In this document: piece after piece, positions 41,101-48,971 of the stretch
Numbering within the stretch: position 1 is the first letter of the stretch
Layout of the letters: each line of letters opens with the position of its first letter
Source of the DNA: Paenibacillus plantiphilus
Lineage (GTDB): Bacteria > Bacillota > Bacilli > Paenibacillales > Paenibacillaceae
DNA: 64,000 nucleotides
Assembly: GCF_927798095.1 (NCBI RefSeq)
Contig: NZ_CAKMMF010000028.1
Location: 17,851-81,850 of the forward strand
Reading direction: 5' to 3'
Translations under genes and position numbers: made by a program
The notes under the pieces: generated by a model
Told to the model about the DNA's origin: nothing
Database searches by the model: none
Seen by the model: the letters and a program-made list of their open reading frames with translations, nothing else

Positions 41101-43589
41101 TTGTAGCTGGCGGTCATCGTCGACTGATCAGGATTCGTAACAGTAGTCAGTCTGCCTAGCTTGTCGTATTGATAAGTGGTGATGTGATTTTTTCCCGGTT
41201 CATGATTGCCATTTGTAAACGATGTAACCCGTCCGGTTGTGGGATCGTATTCCAGCTTATTCTCAATCGTACTCGATTGCCCGTCCGCATTCGTGACCTG
41301 AACGGTTTGTTTTATCGGGAACGCGCCTAAAAGGTCGTATTCCATCACATATTCAATGTTCCGGTCATCATCCAGAATGGTTGTTTTCCCAATATTCCCG
41401 TAGTTGTCGATTTGCTCGAACTTGCTATGGGCCAGCTTGGTTCCGGCCTGATTGGTAACAATGACCGCTGTAACTTTCCCCTTATTATTGCGCTCGTAAG
41501 TCGTATTACGAGTTTGATTCGCATCCACTCTCTCAGTTGAGGCAGCAAGCAGACGGCTGGTCGGATGGTATGAAAATGTCGTTGTCACATTAAGCGGATT
41601 GGTCTGTGACAGCACATTCCCATAGTCATCATAGCTGACCCTTTCGATGGTCGGCGTTGCGTTGGTTCCCGCTTTGTTGAATGTGTTCGTGGTCACGATC
41701 GGATTGGTGATCCGGCGCGCCTCATCATATTGAAAGGTTGTCGTCCGTTTCTCATCGCCTACTGTCTCTACAATGCTTTTCGTATAGACAGTAGAAGAAT
41801 CGTTCACATAGACCTTGCGATAGTCAAACGTGGTACTCTTCAGCCCGTTCTGAATCGTTGTGCCGAAGCTAGCGATATCCTGAGCATTGCTCCCTATATC
41901 TGAATGATAGGTGAAGTCCAGCTTGTTGAACTCTTTGTTGTTGCCAACATCCTTTCTCGACTGCATCCGATAGATCTGCTCCCATGCACTGGAGCCCAGC
42001 GCCCGGTTCGTAACCGCCGATTCATAGGTATAATGCGTGGAAGCTCCCGTCGGATGGGTGATCTGGTTAAGCAGAAGCACGGGATTCGATTCCGTTGGAA
42101 CCGTTCCGGATGCGGTAAATTTCGCGTTTCTTTCCTGATAATTAAATCGGGTGACCCGCCCAAGCGGATCCGTGACCTGTGTCAAATATTCATTGGACAA
42201 TGTTTCAAAAGGCGGCCTCGGATTCCCTCTGTACTGGGTGCCTTTGTCATAGCGAACGATCTTGTCCCCTTGCGTCAATGTAATGCTCGTATCCGTATAG
42301 GCGATTGTGATTGAATTGTTGATCGCATCGGTTATGGAAGTCAGCACTTTGCCATACTTGGCATGCTGGGAATACTTGAATTGAATCGTATTATTGTAAG
42401 CGTCTGAGATTTGGATCAGTCGTCCATCTGTTGCAAAATGCTGATAAATGCCGTCCAGCGACTTGATCGCAATATACGACTGTTCCTGATTGACCACAAC
42501 TGAAGTATCCGTCAGAACGGTCAAATCCTTCCACGGATAGCCTTTAAGCGTATTGTTGACGATCTCATAGGTTCCTTTGCTTCCCATATTCAAAAACTTC
42601 TGATCCCCAAACTCCGTCTCGATATAGGGAATGTCCCAAGTCCAGCCCGCTCCTAGCGGATAAAGCTGCTCTTGATACGGCTTATTCGTGGCTACATCTG
42701 TCCATATAAATCCTCCAACGCCAAAGTAAGTGGTTTCTATGAATGTATTGGAATTGGCTTTGATCTCCTGAACTGACCGTGTCTGATTACCGTTCGCATC
42801 CGGTTGTGACCAATTGTTCGCAAAGGCTACCTGACCGGCTCGCTGATAAATGTAACTCAACCATCGTATGGCATAATAGGAGTTTGACATGGTGGAGCTA
42901 TCCTGAACATGGCTGGCATCCATTCTGAACTGCCCTTCATTGATGTATGAACGCGTTGTTTGACCAGTATGCGTATTATAGGTCTCCGTGTAACTGGTTG
43001 CATCATAATAAATGACACAATAGCAGACAATTCCGAACGACAGCTCTTTATCAAAGACATTGGCTGCAGAGGAATCATAATAACGATTCAGGGAGAAGGA
43101 CAGCCCATTGCGTCCGGGCAATGATAGATCGGTTTCCTTCACCGTCAATTGACTGGTGACCGGTGAGATGCTCTCCGCGCCAGCATTAATCTGAAAGGGC
43201 GACTGGATGTTTTTCATATTCAGATTACTGATTGCAGATAAGATGCCTGGAGGAGGCGTAGGGTTGGACATCGTTGTCATCATACTGGCGTTCTTGCCAT
43301 ACACGGAGCCCGTTACGGTTGAATGATCCCCGTATACCGCATCAACGACCTGAGGAAGTTGATCTAGAATCGTAACTCCATCTTCATTAGTCGGTTGAAT
43401 GGGCTGATCGATACGCTCGATAGTACTAGTTTCCTCTGTTTGAAACGGCGGATTCTCGAATGGCGGCACGACAGAGTACGCTTTTGCATCAGACGTCCTT
43501 TGATTGGCAGGCTTAGAACCCGCACTAGCGATGTTGATGCTTTGTAATAAGAGAGATAGAACAAGCATGGCTATTAATAATTTCCTCAT
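38160..43589 (-). CDS. Full-length secreted RHS/YD-repeat toxin (WapA-like) with Hint domain and HNH-like nuclease tip
   Basis: 1,809 aa. Signal peptide (1-23); about 1,300 residues of YD repeats ending in YLRARWYDPSVGRFISKD and DPTGH near 1472; a variable linker; a Hint domain from CFTAGTKV (near 1572) to WVHNT (near 1709); and a 100-aa tip with YQVHHTLPQKYE and HETKYLHGVDPKIH, the pattern of HNH/His-Me-finger nucleases. The RHS shell should encase the tip until delivery on contact with rival cells, and Hint cleavage should release it. ATG 43589 follows AAGGAG. The immunity gene follows after 13 bp, and a DNRLRE surface protein precedes it. Confidence 0.9.
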   Translation of the reverse strand: MRKLLIAMLVLSLLLQSINIASAGSKPANQRTSDAKAYSVVPPFENPPFQTEETSTIERIDQPIQPTNEDGVTILDQLPQVVDAVYGDHSTVTGSVYGKNASMMTTMSNPTPPPGILSAISNLNMKNIQSPFQINAGAESISPVTSQLTVKETDLSLPGRNGLSFSLNRYYDSSAANVFDKELSFGIVCYCVIYYDATSYTETYNTHTGQTTRSYINEGQFRMDASHVQDSSTMSNSYYAIRWLSYIYQRAGQVAFANNWSQPDANGNQTRSVQEIKANSNTFIETTYFGVGGFIWTDVATNKPYQEQLYPLGAGWTWDIPYIETEFGDQKFLNMGSKGTYEIVNNTLKGYPWKDLTVLTDTSVVVNQEQSYIAIKSLDGIYQHFATDGRLIQISDAYNNTIQFKYSQHAKYGKVLTSITDAINNSITIAYTDTSITLTQGDKIVRYDKGTQYRGNPRPPFETLSNEYLTQVTDPLGRVTRFNYQERNAKFTASGTVPTESNPVLLLNQITHPTGASTHYTYESAVTNRALGSSAWEQIYRMQSRKDVGNNKEFNKLDFTYHSDIGSNAQDIASFGTTIQNGLKSTTFDYRKVYVNDSSTVYTKSIVETVGDEKRTTTFQYDEARRITNPIVTTNTFNKAGTNATPTIERVSYDDYGNVLSQTNPLNVTTTFSYHPTSRLLAASTERVDANQTRNTTYERNNKGKVTAVIVTNQAGTKLAHSKFEQIDNYGNIGKTTILDDDRNIEYVMEYDLLGAFPIKQTVQVTNADGQSSTIENKLEYDPTTGRVTSFTNGNHEPGKNHITTYQYDKLGRLTTVTNPDQSTMTASYNNWTNQVTVVDETGVTSIQKWDQLGHKMEEGIMDGAYRIVKQYDYDALGRPLWEQNGSGHRTSYLYDGWNRVTQTTPPNGAYTTIGYDELNRTTTSTDPLGVQSRTTVDLLGQEILSQVNKNKGAGFQQLSSTQYDDMGNVIAVTDAQYTTRYQYDALGRLSSVTDPKNDTTSYTYSLAGFLKEIRYPDATTTQKRYDQLGRLVRQTDVQGQFEKMYYDKNSNLVTTVDQKGQEFHYQYNNRNFLTAKIGPNDGVGYTYDLSGRRKTMADSTGTTNYVHKNTTGELEEVQFPDQKKISYTYNQLGLRDKMTGPFGQVNVYTYDNLNRLKTVGPSTTVFEAEYDYYYNNLLREIKQRNGNKSTFTYDGYSINTLIHTKANGSEINYFDYDYDGNGNITGQTVRQNGPLAAYGYSYDSLNRIATTSQFNETYTYNNRGNRIALKSDRMPDIPVGETNYTYDAWNRLTSVSKSGGGQVSYRYNGDGLLYERTENNTTVRYYYDGDQIIAEGIVANGNVTMKAEYTRGKGLIARQDASGKQYYLHNGHGDVVEMRNSTGDVSLNRYTYDMWGNPLTTVESVANPFRYSGELWDQSAGLQYLRARWYDPSVGRFISKDTYEGQIDNPLTMNLYTYVHNNPLKYSDPTGHIVCVGGIDSFCPGTGAAVKEIADFVILDDIRTILDPNSSFFDKTLAAAGFIPFGKFIKGGKLIVVKLMNKEGEVIERATKYSNDNWKAASSLDLIGCNCFTAGTKVQTDDGEKNIEDIEVGDKVLAKDENNPNGELAYKEVTALYRNQRDDIIKLYVGEQIIETTDNHPFWVEGKGWVYADKLRVGDKLQQADGNNLTIDKVEFIKLDEPVTVYNFTVADYHTYFVTDIGIWVHNTNCPLATKNNYRKLYKDANPGMPSHYQVHHTLPQKYESIMSYADINIHETKYLHGVDPKIHSKITTEWAQWDKSLGRTPTPQEIQDFAKQIDEKYGEHWYK

Positions 43590-43641
43590 TTAAAGCGCTC
43601 CTTGTATCGTGTTATATGGTATATACTTCATGGATTAATAG

Positions 43642-45939
43642 CTATCTCATTTCCGTCTGAATACTTGTTCTCTTAATTACATTGCCGTTCTGGTCATAGA
43701 TATATTGGGTTCCCATACTGTAAAATCCCCATTGATAAGTGATAGATTGCAAACGTCCCAATGAATCATAGGTGTAGTTGAATGTATTGTTGTTAGTGGA
43801 GTTCTGCACAGGAGTCACTGCCCATTTGTAGAGACCACCAGTATAAATGGCTCTGGCAATACGAACATAATAAACTTTTCCTGCTAACGTATTGAAGTCA
43901 ATCTCCAGATTTTGTTCAAGTTCAATCGAATTGGATAAAGGTACGATCTCCTGCATATTTTCATCAAATATTTGCACATTTATTTTTGTGCTGTTTGAAT
44001 TTGCCGCAGTAAGATTTTTCAAGGATAAGTGAGTGGCTCCTGTATGGGATGCAGTAAATTTAAAGAAATCCACCTTGTCCACATCAAAGGCAAAACCTCC
44101 ATAATAAATTTTATTCATTTCGCTCATAGATACATTTGAATTGGTTTCTGGAGCGTCTATGAAGTCTATTACAACATCTTCTCTATAAACTTCATTGCTC
44201 CAGCTTATTCCGTCAAATACAGACACCTTGAACCTCCATAGTCCCTGTGAAAGAGGAACTTCAAAGAAATGACCGAAATAGTTCTTACTATTATATTTTT
44301 CTCCCGACTCGTAAGTTTGAGTTCCGTCAACTTTATAACCCGAAACCTTGTATTTCACCTGTGAATCAGAATCGGGGTCACTGTATTTCCAATTTAAATG
44401 CTTGTCCCCGATATACAAAGGAAGATGACTCATATTGAAGCTCACACTTGGCGGTGAGTTTACTGTACTAGTTTTATAATTGACAGAGAGTGTGTTTAAA
44501 TTACAAGAGCACTCCATAGAAGGAGTCCATTTCATCCAAAGCCGCTTCGTTGTTCCCGGACCGCCTGAGCCAACAGGGTAGAGTACCATCGATATTTTTT
44601 TTGCTGAATGTGGAGTGTATATATTTTCAAAGCTGCTTCTAGTCATAGCTGTAACATCCCAGTATAAATAACCCGTTTGCCATAGTTGATTACTTGTTAT
44701 CCTTTGTACCCCCCCACTGTCAACCGTAGTGTGATTTGGACGATTATAATAGGTAAGTGTTTGCGCATCCCAGTTTCCAGTGACCTGATAAGGAATAATA
44801 TCTACATAAGCCGAAGGCTGCATTTCAAAACTCGACATTTTTGCACCAAGGATAGCGCTTGTAATTTGCGCATTTTCCGGTATCTGGTTTAGCGCAAACC
44901 TGAAATAAGATAAATAAATATCTCGCGTGCTTCCGTTGTAGCTTTCGCCTGCCCATAATGTAGTAGGATGTGTCGTGCTTGGATAATACGATGATGCGCC
45001 AGCGCTGTTCCCTCCATATGAATAAAGGCCGACACTCGGATCGACCGTTATCGGATAACTCATCCCTGTCGTATCAATTTCGATATGAAGCACGTTCTTT
45101 TTGCCTTCGACAGCAATCGTGGGCTGAATATATTTGATCGTTCCTTTATCGTCCTCCATCCAGAGTGGTTCGATGAGCAATTCCCCCAGCCGGAGGTCTT
45201 CCTTCAGCTTTGTATTTACCTCGAACGAAAACTTCTTGGGGGCGTTTTCATTCTTCAGATAAATAAACTCCTTCACACCTCCGTTCGTTACGATGAGATC
45301 AACATCGGTGTGCTTCCAAACATTCTTGTAATGAATGCGATTCTTTTCCTTCATATCGATCGAGCCAATGGATTTATTGGCATTAATCGGTTTAAAAGTC
45401 AGCTTGTCTGTCCCTTTGGCAATCGAATAGCCCTTGCTGTAATCCTTCGGAATGACCGTATCGAATGGCACTTTAACTGATCTGAAATTTGTTTGGTTCC
45501 TATCTATTCCTTTCTTCGCCTTCGCTTTGTTGTTGTTCGTAATCTCTTTTGCCTCTCTGGCAATATCCTTCGATACTTTCATCGCAGTGACATCAATGTC
45601 CGCTTCGTCAACCAATGCTGTGTTAATCTCTTCCCAGTTGTTAGCCTCGTCCTGATAATGCAGATTCTCTTGGTGTATTTCCGCTCTCATGGTCCCGTCA
45701 TCCATAAGGAAATGCTTAGCGTTATGTGTTCTCTTTTCTTTCATTTCTTTCACTGCTTTAGGTTCAACTTCTGCTCGTGGCTTGGATGCATCCGAGCTGC
45801 CTTCGCCCGTGCTGCTGTCAGATTCCATTTCGATTGATGAAGTATCCTTGTCCTTCGATTTGCCTATGGCAATACTGGGCAGCAACAGCATCAAACACAC
45901 GATTATTAACAGCAATTTAATGATTTTTCTGTTCCCCAT
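43642..45939 (-). CDS. Secreted DNRLRE-domain protein preceding the RHS toxin
   Basis: About 765 aa from ATG 45939, preceded by GGGGAGA. Signal peptide (about 1-26), an acidic low-complexity stretch, then a region like the N-terminal part of WapA (FEVNTKL, ITVDPSVGLYSYGG), a DNRLRE domain (YLSYFRFALNQIPENAQITS near 345), an Ig/fibronectin-like domain near 500-600, a beta-rich PPC-like domain and one terminal YD repeat (YTYDSLGRLQSITYQWG). In B. subtilis WapA such a front end and the YD body are one protein; here they are separate genes 52 bp apart. Likely wall display or secretion partner of the toxin. Confidence 0.78.
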   Translation of the reverse strand: MGNRKIIKLLLIIVCLMLLLPSIAIGKSKDKDTSSIEMESDSSTGEGSSDASKPRAEVEPKAVKEMKEKRTHNAKHFLMDDGTMRAEIHQENLHYQDEANNWEEINTALVDEADIDVTAMKVSKDIAREAKEITNNNKAKAKKGIDRNQTNFRSVKVPFDTVIPKDYSKGYSIAKGTDKLTFKPINANKSIGSIDMKEKNRIHYKNVWKHTDVDLIVTNGGVKEFIYLKNENAPKKFSFEVNTKLKEDLRLGELLIEPLWMEDDKGTIKYIQPTIAVEGKKNVLHIEIDTTGMSYPITVDPSVGLYSYGGNSAGASSYYPSTTHPTTLWAGESYNGSTRDIYLSYFRFALNQIPENAQITSAILGAKMSSFEMQPSAYVDIIPYQVTGNWDAQTLTYYNRPNHTTVDSGGVQRITSNQLWQTGYLYWDVTAMTRSSFENIYTPHSAKKISMVLYPVGSGGPGTTKRLWMKWTPSMECSCNLNTLSVNYKTSTVNSPPSVSFNMSHLPLYIGDKHLNWKYSDPDSDSQVKYKVSGYKVDGTQTYESGEKYNSKNYFGHFFEVPLSQGLWRFKVSVFDGISWSNEVYREDVVIDFIDAPETNSNVSMSEMNKIYYGGFAFDVDKVDFFKFTASHTGATHLSLKNLTAANSNSTKINVQIFDENMQEIVPLSNSIELEQNLEIDFNTLAGKVYYVRIARAIYTGGLYKWAVTPVQNSTNNNTFNYTYDSLGRLQSITYQWGFYSMGTQYIYDQNGNVIKRTSIQTEMR

Positions 45940-46396
45940 GACCAATCTCCCCATAAATGTTTTTGTTCAGAACTACACTAAAAACCATGTCAACATCCGA
46001 CTATCAAAAAAAATGCTCCCCCTTTCAGCATATATTCTTGTATTTCCATGACATCTTATATTAAGTAAACATTATTTTCATTAAGACATTTTGTCGTTAA
46101 AAGTCGTAAATTATATTTTCATGAATATTTTTAGCATATTTACAAAATATTTAGGTGATGTTCGCATAAATAATAAGCCACCCATAATACATTTCATTAT
46201 TCTGTCATTGGAGCTAACTCAAGTTGTAACGATGAGCGGATTAATACATACATATGACCTTATTAATAGAAACCCCCTCACCAGCCTATCCACCCCCAAT
46301 ATTTTATGTAAATATTATCAATACAACTTATCCATTCTCTTGCAATTTAGGTTACAATCAAAAATATATAACTACATCAATATATTGGGGGATATT
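45940..46396. other. Divergent promoter region, AT-rich
   Basis: About 450 bp between the toxin operon and the GH31 gene. A TTGACA hexamer faces the DNRLRE gene. No gene or strong repeat seen. Confidence 0.5.
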
Positions 46397-48826
46397 ATGG
46401 AAGCTTCTAACCGCAACCGGAGAAAGCTGTTGATCATTGGGGGGATTGCGCTCGTCGTCATCGCGGCGCTGATCGTTTTTTGGATGAACCAGGGCAAGGA
46501 ACAGAAGAGTGAAGAGAAAAAGCCAGCGTCTGAGCAATCCAATGTAAGCGCTTCACCAACTTCTGACGACAATGCCTTGCAAGTCGTCAATTCCACGGCT
46601 GACCATCTCGAGCTAAGCTCCGGCAAGGACATCATTGTCGTCGATGTCATTCAAGCCGACGCATTAAGAGTGCGGGTTAATCCCAGCGGTGCTGCGGATG
46701 AGCCGGATACGGAAGTAATCGGAACCCGCGACTTTGATCCCGCAGGGTCTACGATCGACATCAGCGGGGACCCGATCACCCTAACAACCGACCAGATGAA
46801 AGTCGAGATTGATAAAAAGAATCGCAGCATCGCGGTTTACGATGCGGCGGGCAAGCTGCTGCTCAAGCAGGAGGATGTACGGCAAGCACTGGAAGACAAT
46901 CTCGCCTTCACACACAATGAGGGTGACTTTCTGTATGGCATTGGCGGCTACAACGCATCTGAGATATCGACAGACGGCATGCTCCAGAACGGCCTGAAAT
47001 CAGTCAAAGGCGGGCAGCAGGGCCATGCCGGAGCGCCATTCGTATGGAGCACCGCAGGCTACGGCCTGCTGGTGGACACCATCGATGCGTCCTACGGAAA
47101 CATCGATAATATCATTTCCTTCAGCCAAACCTCGAAGGAAAGTTCCCATTACTATTTCATGGTAGGCGATCCGACCGCAATCATGTCCACGGTAGCCGAC
47201 ATTAGCGGCAAGGCCCCGCTATTCCCGAAGTGGGCGCTCGGCTTTATGAACAGTGAATGGGGCATTGATGAAGCAGAGCTCATGCAGCATGTCCAGACCT
47301 ACCGGCAGAAGCAGATTCCGATCGACAGCTTCACGCTTGATTTTGACTGGAAGGCATGGGGAGAAGACCAGTACGGTGAGTTCCGTTGGAACGAGAAGAA
47401 GTTCCCGAATGGCTCATCCGGCAAATTAAAGCAGACGCTCGATGGAATGGGCATTAAGCTGGCAGGTATTTTCAAGCCGCGGATTCATGTGGAGACTGAA
47501 CAGGGACAATATGCGACCGAGCACAACTACTGGTGGCCGAATAAACCGAATTATCCGGATTATTTCTCTGAACTTCCGGTCAATGATTTGGATTTCTCCC
47601 TGGAAGAGGTTCGCAAATGGTATTTTGAGCATTCCAAGCAAGCGTTCGATACCGGTATTATCGGATGGTGGAATGATGAGGCCGACGAGGGCTACACGAC
47701 GACGCAGTTTATCAATATGCAAAAAGGCTTGTACGAGGAGCAGCGCAATTACTCCGACAAACGTGTCTGGTCGCTCAATCGGAACTTCTACCTTGGCGCT
47801 CAGAAATACGCTTATGGATTATGGTCGGGTGATATCTTAAGCGGCTTCAAGGCAATGGCCAACCAGCGGGAACGCATGCTGTCGGCGGTCAATGTCGGAC
47901 AAGCGAAGTGGGGAATGGACACCGGCGGCTTTCAGACCAACCCCATGCCGGACAACTACACGCGTTGGATGCAGTTCAGCGCATTCAGCCCCATCTTCCG
48001 CGTTCACGGCAAGCTGGATCATCAGCGGCAGCCATGGGTATACGGCGAACAGGCGGAGGCAGCGACAAAAGCAGCGATTGAGCTGCGCTACAAGTTGATT
48101 CCTTATATCTACTCCTATGAACGCAGAGCGTATGAAACAGGCATCGGGCTGGTCAAACCGTTGCTGATGGATTACCCGCAGGACCCAGCATTGGCCAATC
48201 TGGTGGATTCCTGGATGTTCGGCGACTGGCTGCTAGTCTCTCCTATCGTTGCCGAAGCAGAACCGACCAAGTCCATCTATTTGCCGCAGGGCACTTGGAT
48301 TGATTATACGAACGGCACAGTGCATCAAGGAGGACAGACAATCACCCATCAGGTGGATTTGGCGAACTGGTCGGACATCCCTCTCTTCATTAAGAAGGGC
48401 GCGATCATCCCATCCCAGCAAGTTATGAATTACATTGGCGAGAAAAAGGTAGAAACCGTAACTGTTGACGTATTCCCCGATACAGCGCAGTCCGCTTTCG
48501 CCTACTATGATGATGACGGTGCAACGTATCAATATGAGCAGGGCGGTTATTTCAAGCAAACGCTGTCCGCACAGGAGAAGGACGGTCAAGCGCACTTCCA
48601 CGCCTCAGCCAAGGAAGGAACCTTCACACCGGATCTGCAATACTATCTGGTCGCCATTCACGGCCAGTACGGGAACAATGTAACCATTAACGGCACAGCC
48701 GCTCACAAGGCAAACAGCCTCTCTGAATTGAAGAGCGAAGGCTGGTTTCAAGGGAAGGATGTTTACGGCGATGTAACCTATGTCCGAATCAAAGCAGGAG
48801 ATGAGCGCCAGATAACGGTTGAATAA
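46397..48826 (+). CDS. GH31 family glycosidase (alpha-glucosidase type), membrane-anchored
   Basis: 809 aa from ATG 46397, preceded by GGGGG; the open frame extends upstream but without protein-like sequence. An N-terminal signal anchor (about 12-31) follows a basic head and would place the enzyme outside the membrane. GH31 landmarks: FTLDFDWKAWGED, the nucleophile region GWWNDEADEGY (near 424), and GMDTGGFQ with PIFRVHG after it. The C-terminus has the DUF5110-like beta domain. It should release glucose or xylose from alpha-linked oligosaccharides. It lies 6 kb from the maltodextrin importer and may trim its substrates. Exact linkage is not readable. Confidence 0.88.
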   Translation: MEASNRNRRKLLIIGGIALVVIAALIVFWMNQGKEQKSEEKKPASEQSNVSASPTSDDNALQVVNSTADHLELSSGKDIIVVDVIQADALRVRVNPSGAADEPDTEVIGTRDFDPAGSTIDISGDPITLTTDQMKVEIDKKNRSIAVYDAAGKLLLKQEDVRQALEDNLAFTHNEGDFLYGIGGYNASEISTDGMLQNGLKSVKGGQQGHAGAPFVWSTAGYGLLVDTIDASYGNIDNIISFSQTSKESSHYYFMVGDPTAIMSTVADISGKAPLFPKWALGFMNSEWGIDEAELMQHVQTYRQKQIPIDSFTLDFDWKAWGEDQYGEFRWNEKKFPNGSSGKLKQTLDGMGIKLAGIFKPRIHVETEQGQYATEHNYWWPNKPNYPDYFSELPVNDLDFSLEEVRKWYFEHSKQAFDTGIIGWWNDEADEGYTTTQFINMQKGLYEEQRNYSDKRVWSLNRNFYLGAQKYAYGLWSGDILSGFKAMANQRERMLSAVNVGQAKWGMDTGGFQTNPMPDNYTRWMQFSAFSPIFRVHGKLDHQRQPWVYGEQAEAATKAAIELRYKLIPYIYSYERRAYETGIGLVKPLLMDYPQDPALANLVDSWMFGDWLLVSPIVAEAEPTKSIYLPQGTWIDYTNGTVHQGGQTITHQVDLANWSDIPLFIKKGAIIPSQQVMNYIGEKKVETVTVDVFPDTAQSAFAYYDDDGATYQYEQGGYFKQTLSAQEKDGQAHFHASAKEGTFTPDLQYYLVAIHGQYGNNVTINGTAAHKANSLSELKSEGWFQGKDVYGDVTYVRIKAGDERQITVE

Positions 48827-48852
48827 TTGTACAGACCGCATTCCAGCATAAA

Positions 48853-48907
48853 AAGGGGCTGCCCACTCAAGCAGGAGAAGAAAACCTGCTTGGGAGGATA
48901 GCCCCTT
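48853..48907. terminator. Hairpin after the GH31 gene
   Basis: AAGGGGCT ... AGCCCCTT outer arms with inner CAAGCAGG/CCTGCTTG pairing. Lies 26 bp past the GH31 stop. Confidence 0.7.
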
Positions 48908-48911
48908 CTCA

Positions 48912-48949
48912 GATTAGGGCCAACTCGCGATTGCGGGTTGGCCCTAATC
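48912..48949. terminator. Second hairpin between GH31 and yhgE
   Basis: Arms of 17 nt beginning GATTAGGGCCAAC, one mismatch, loop GATT. Lies between convergent genes, so probably a shared terminator. Confidence 0.65.
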
Positions 48950-48971
48950 ATTGTGCATGCTATGCTGCAAA

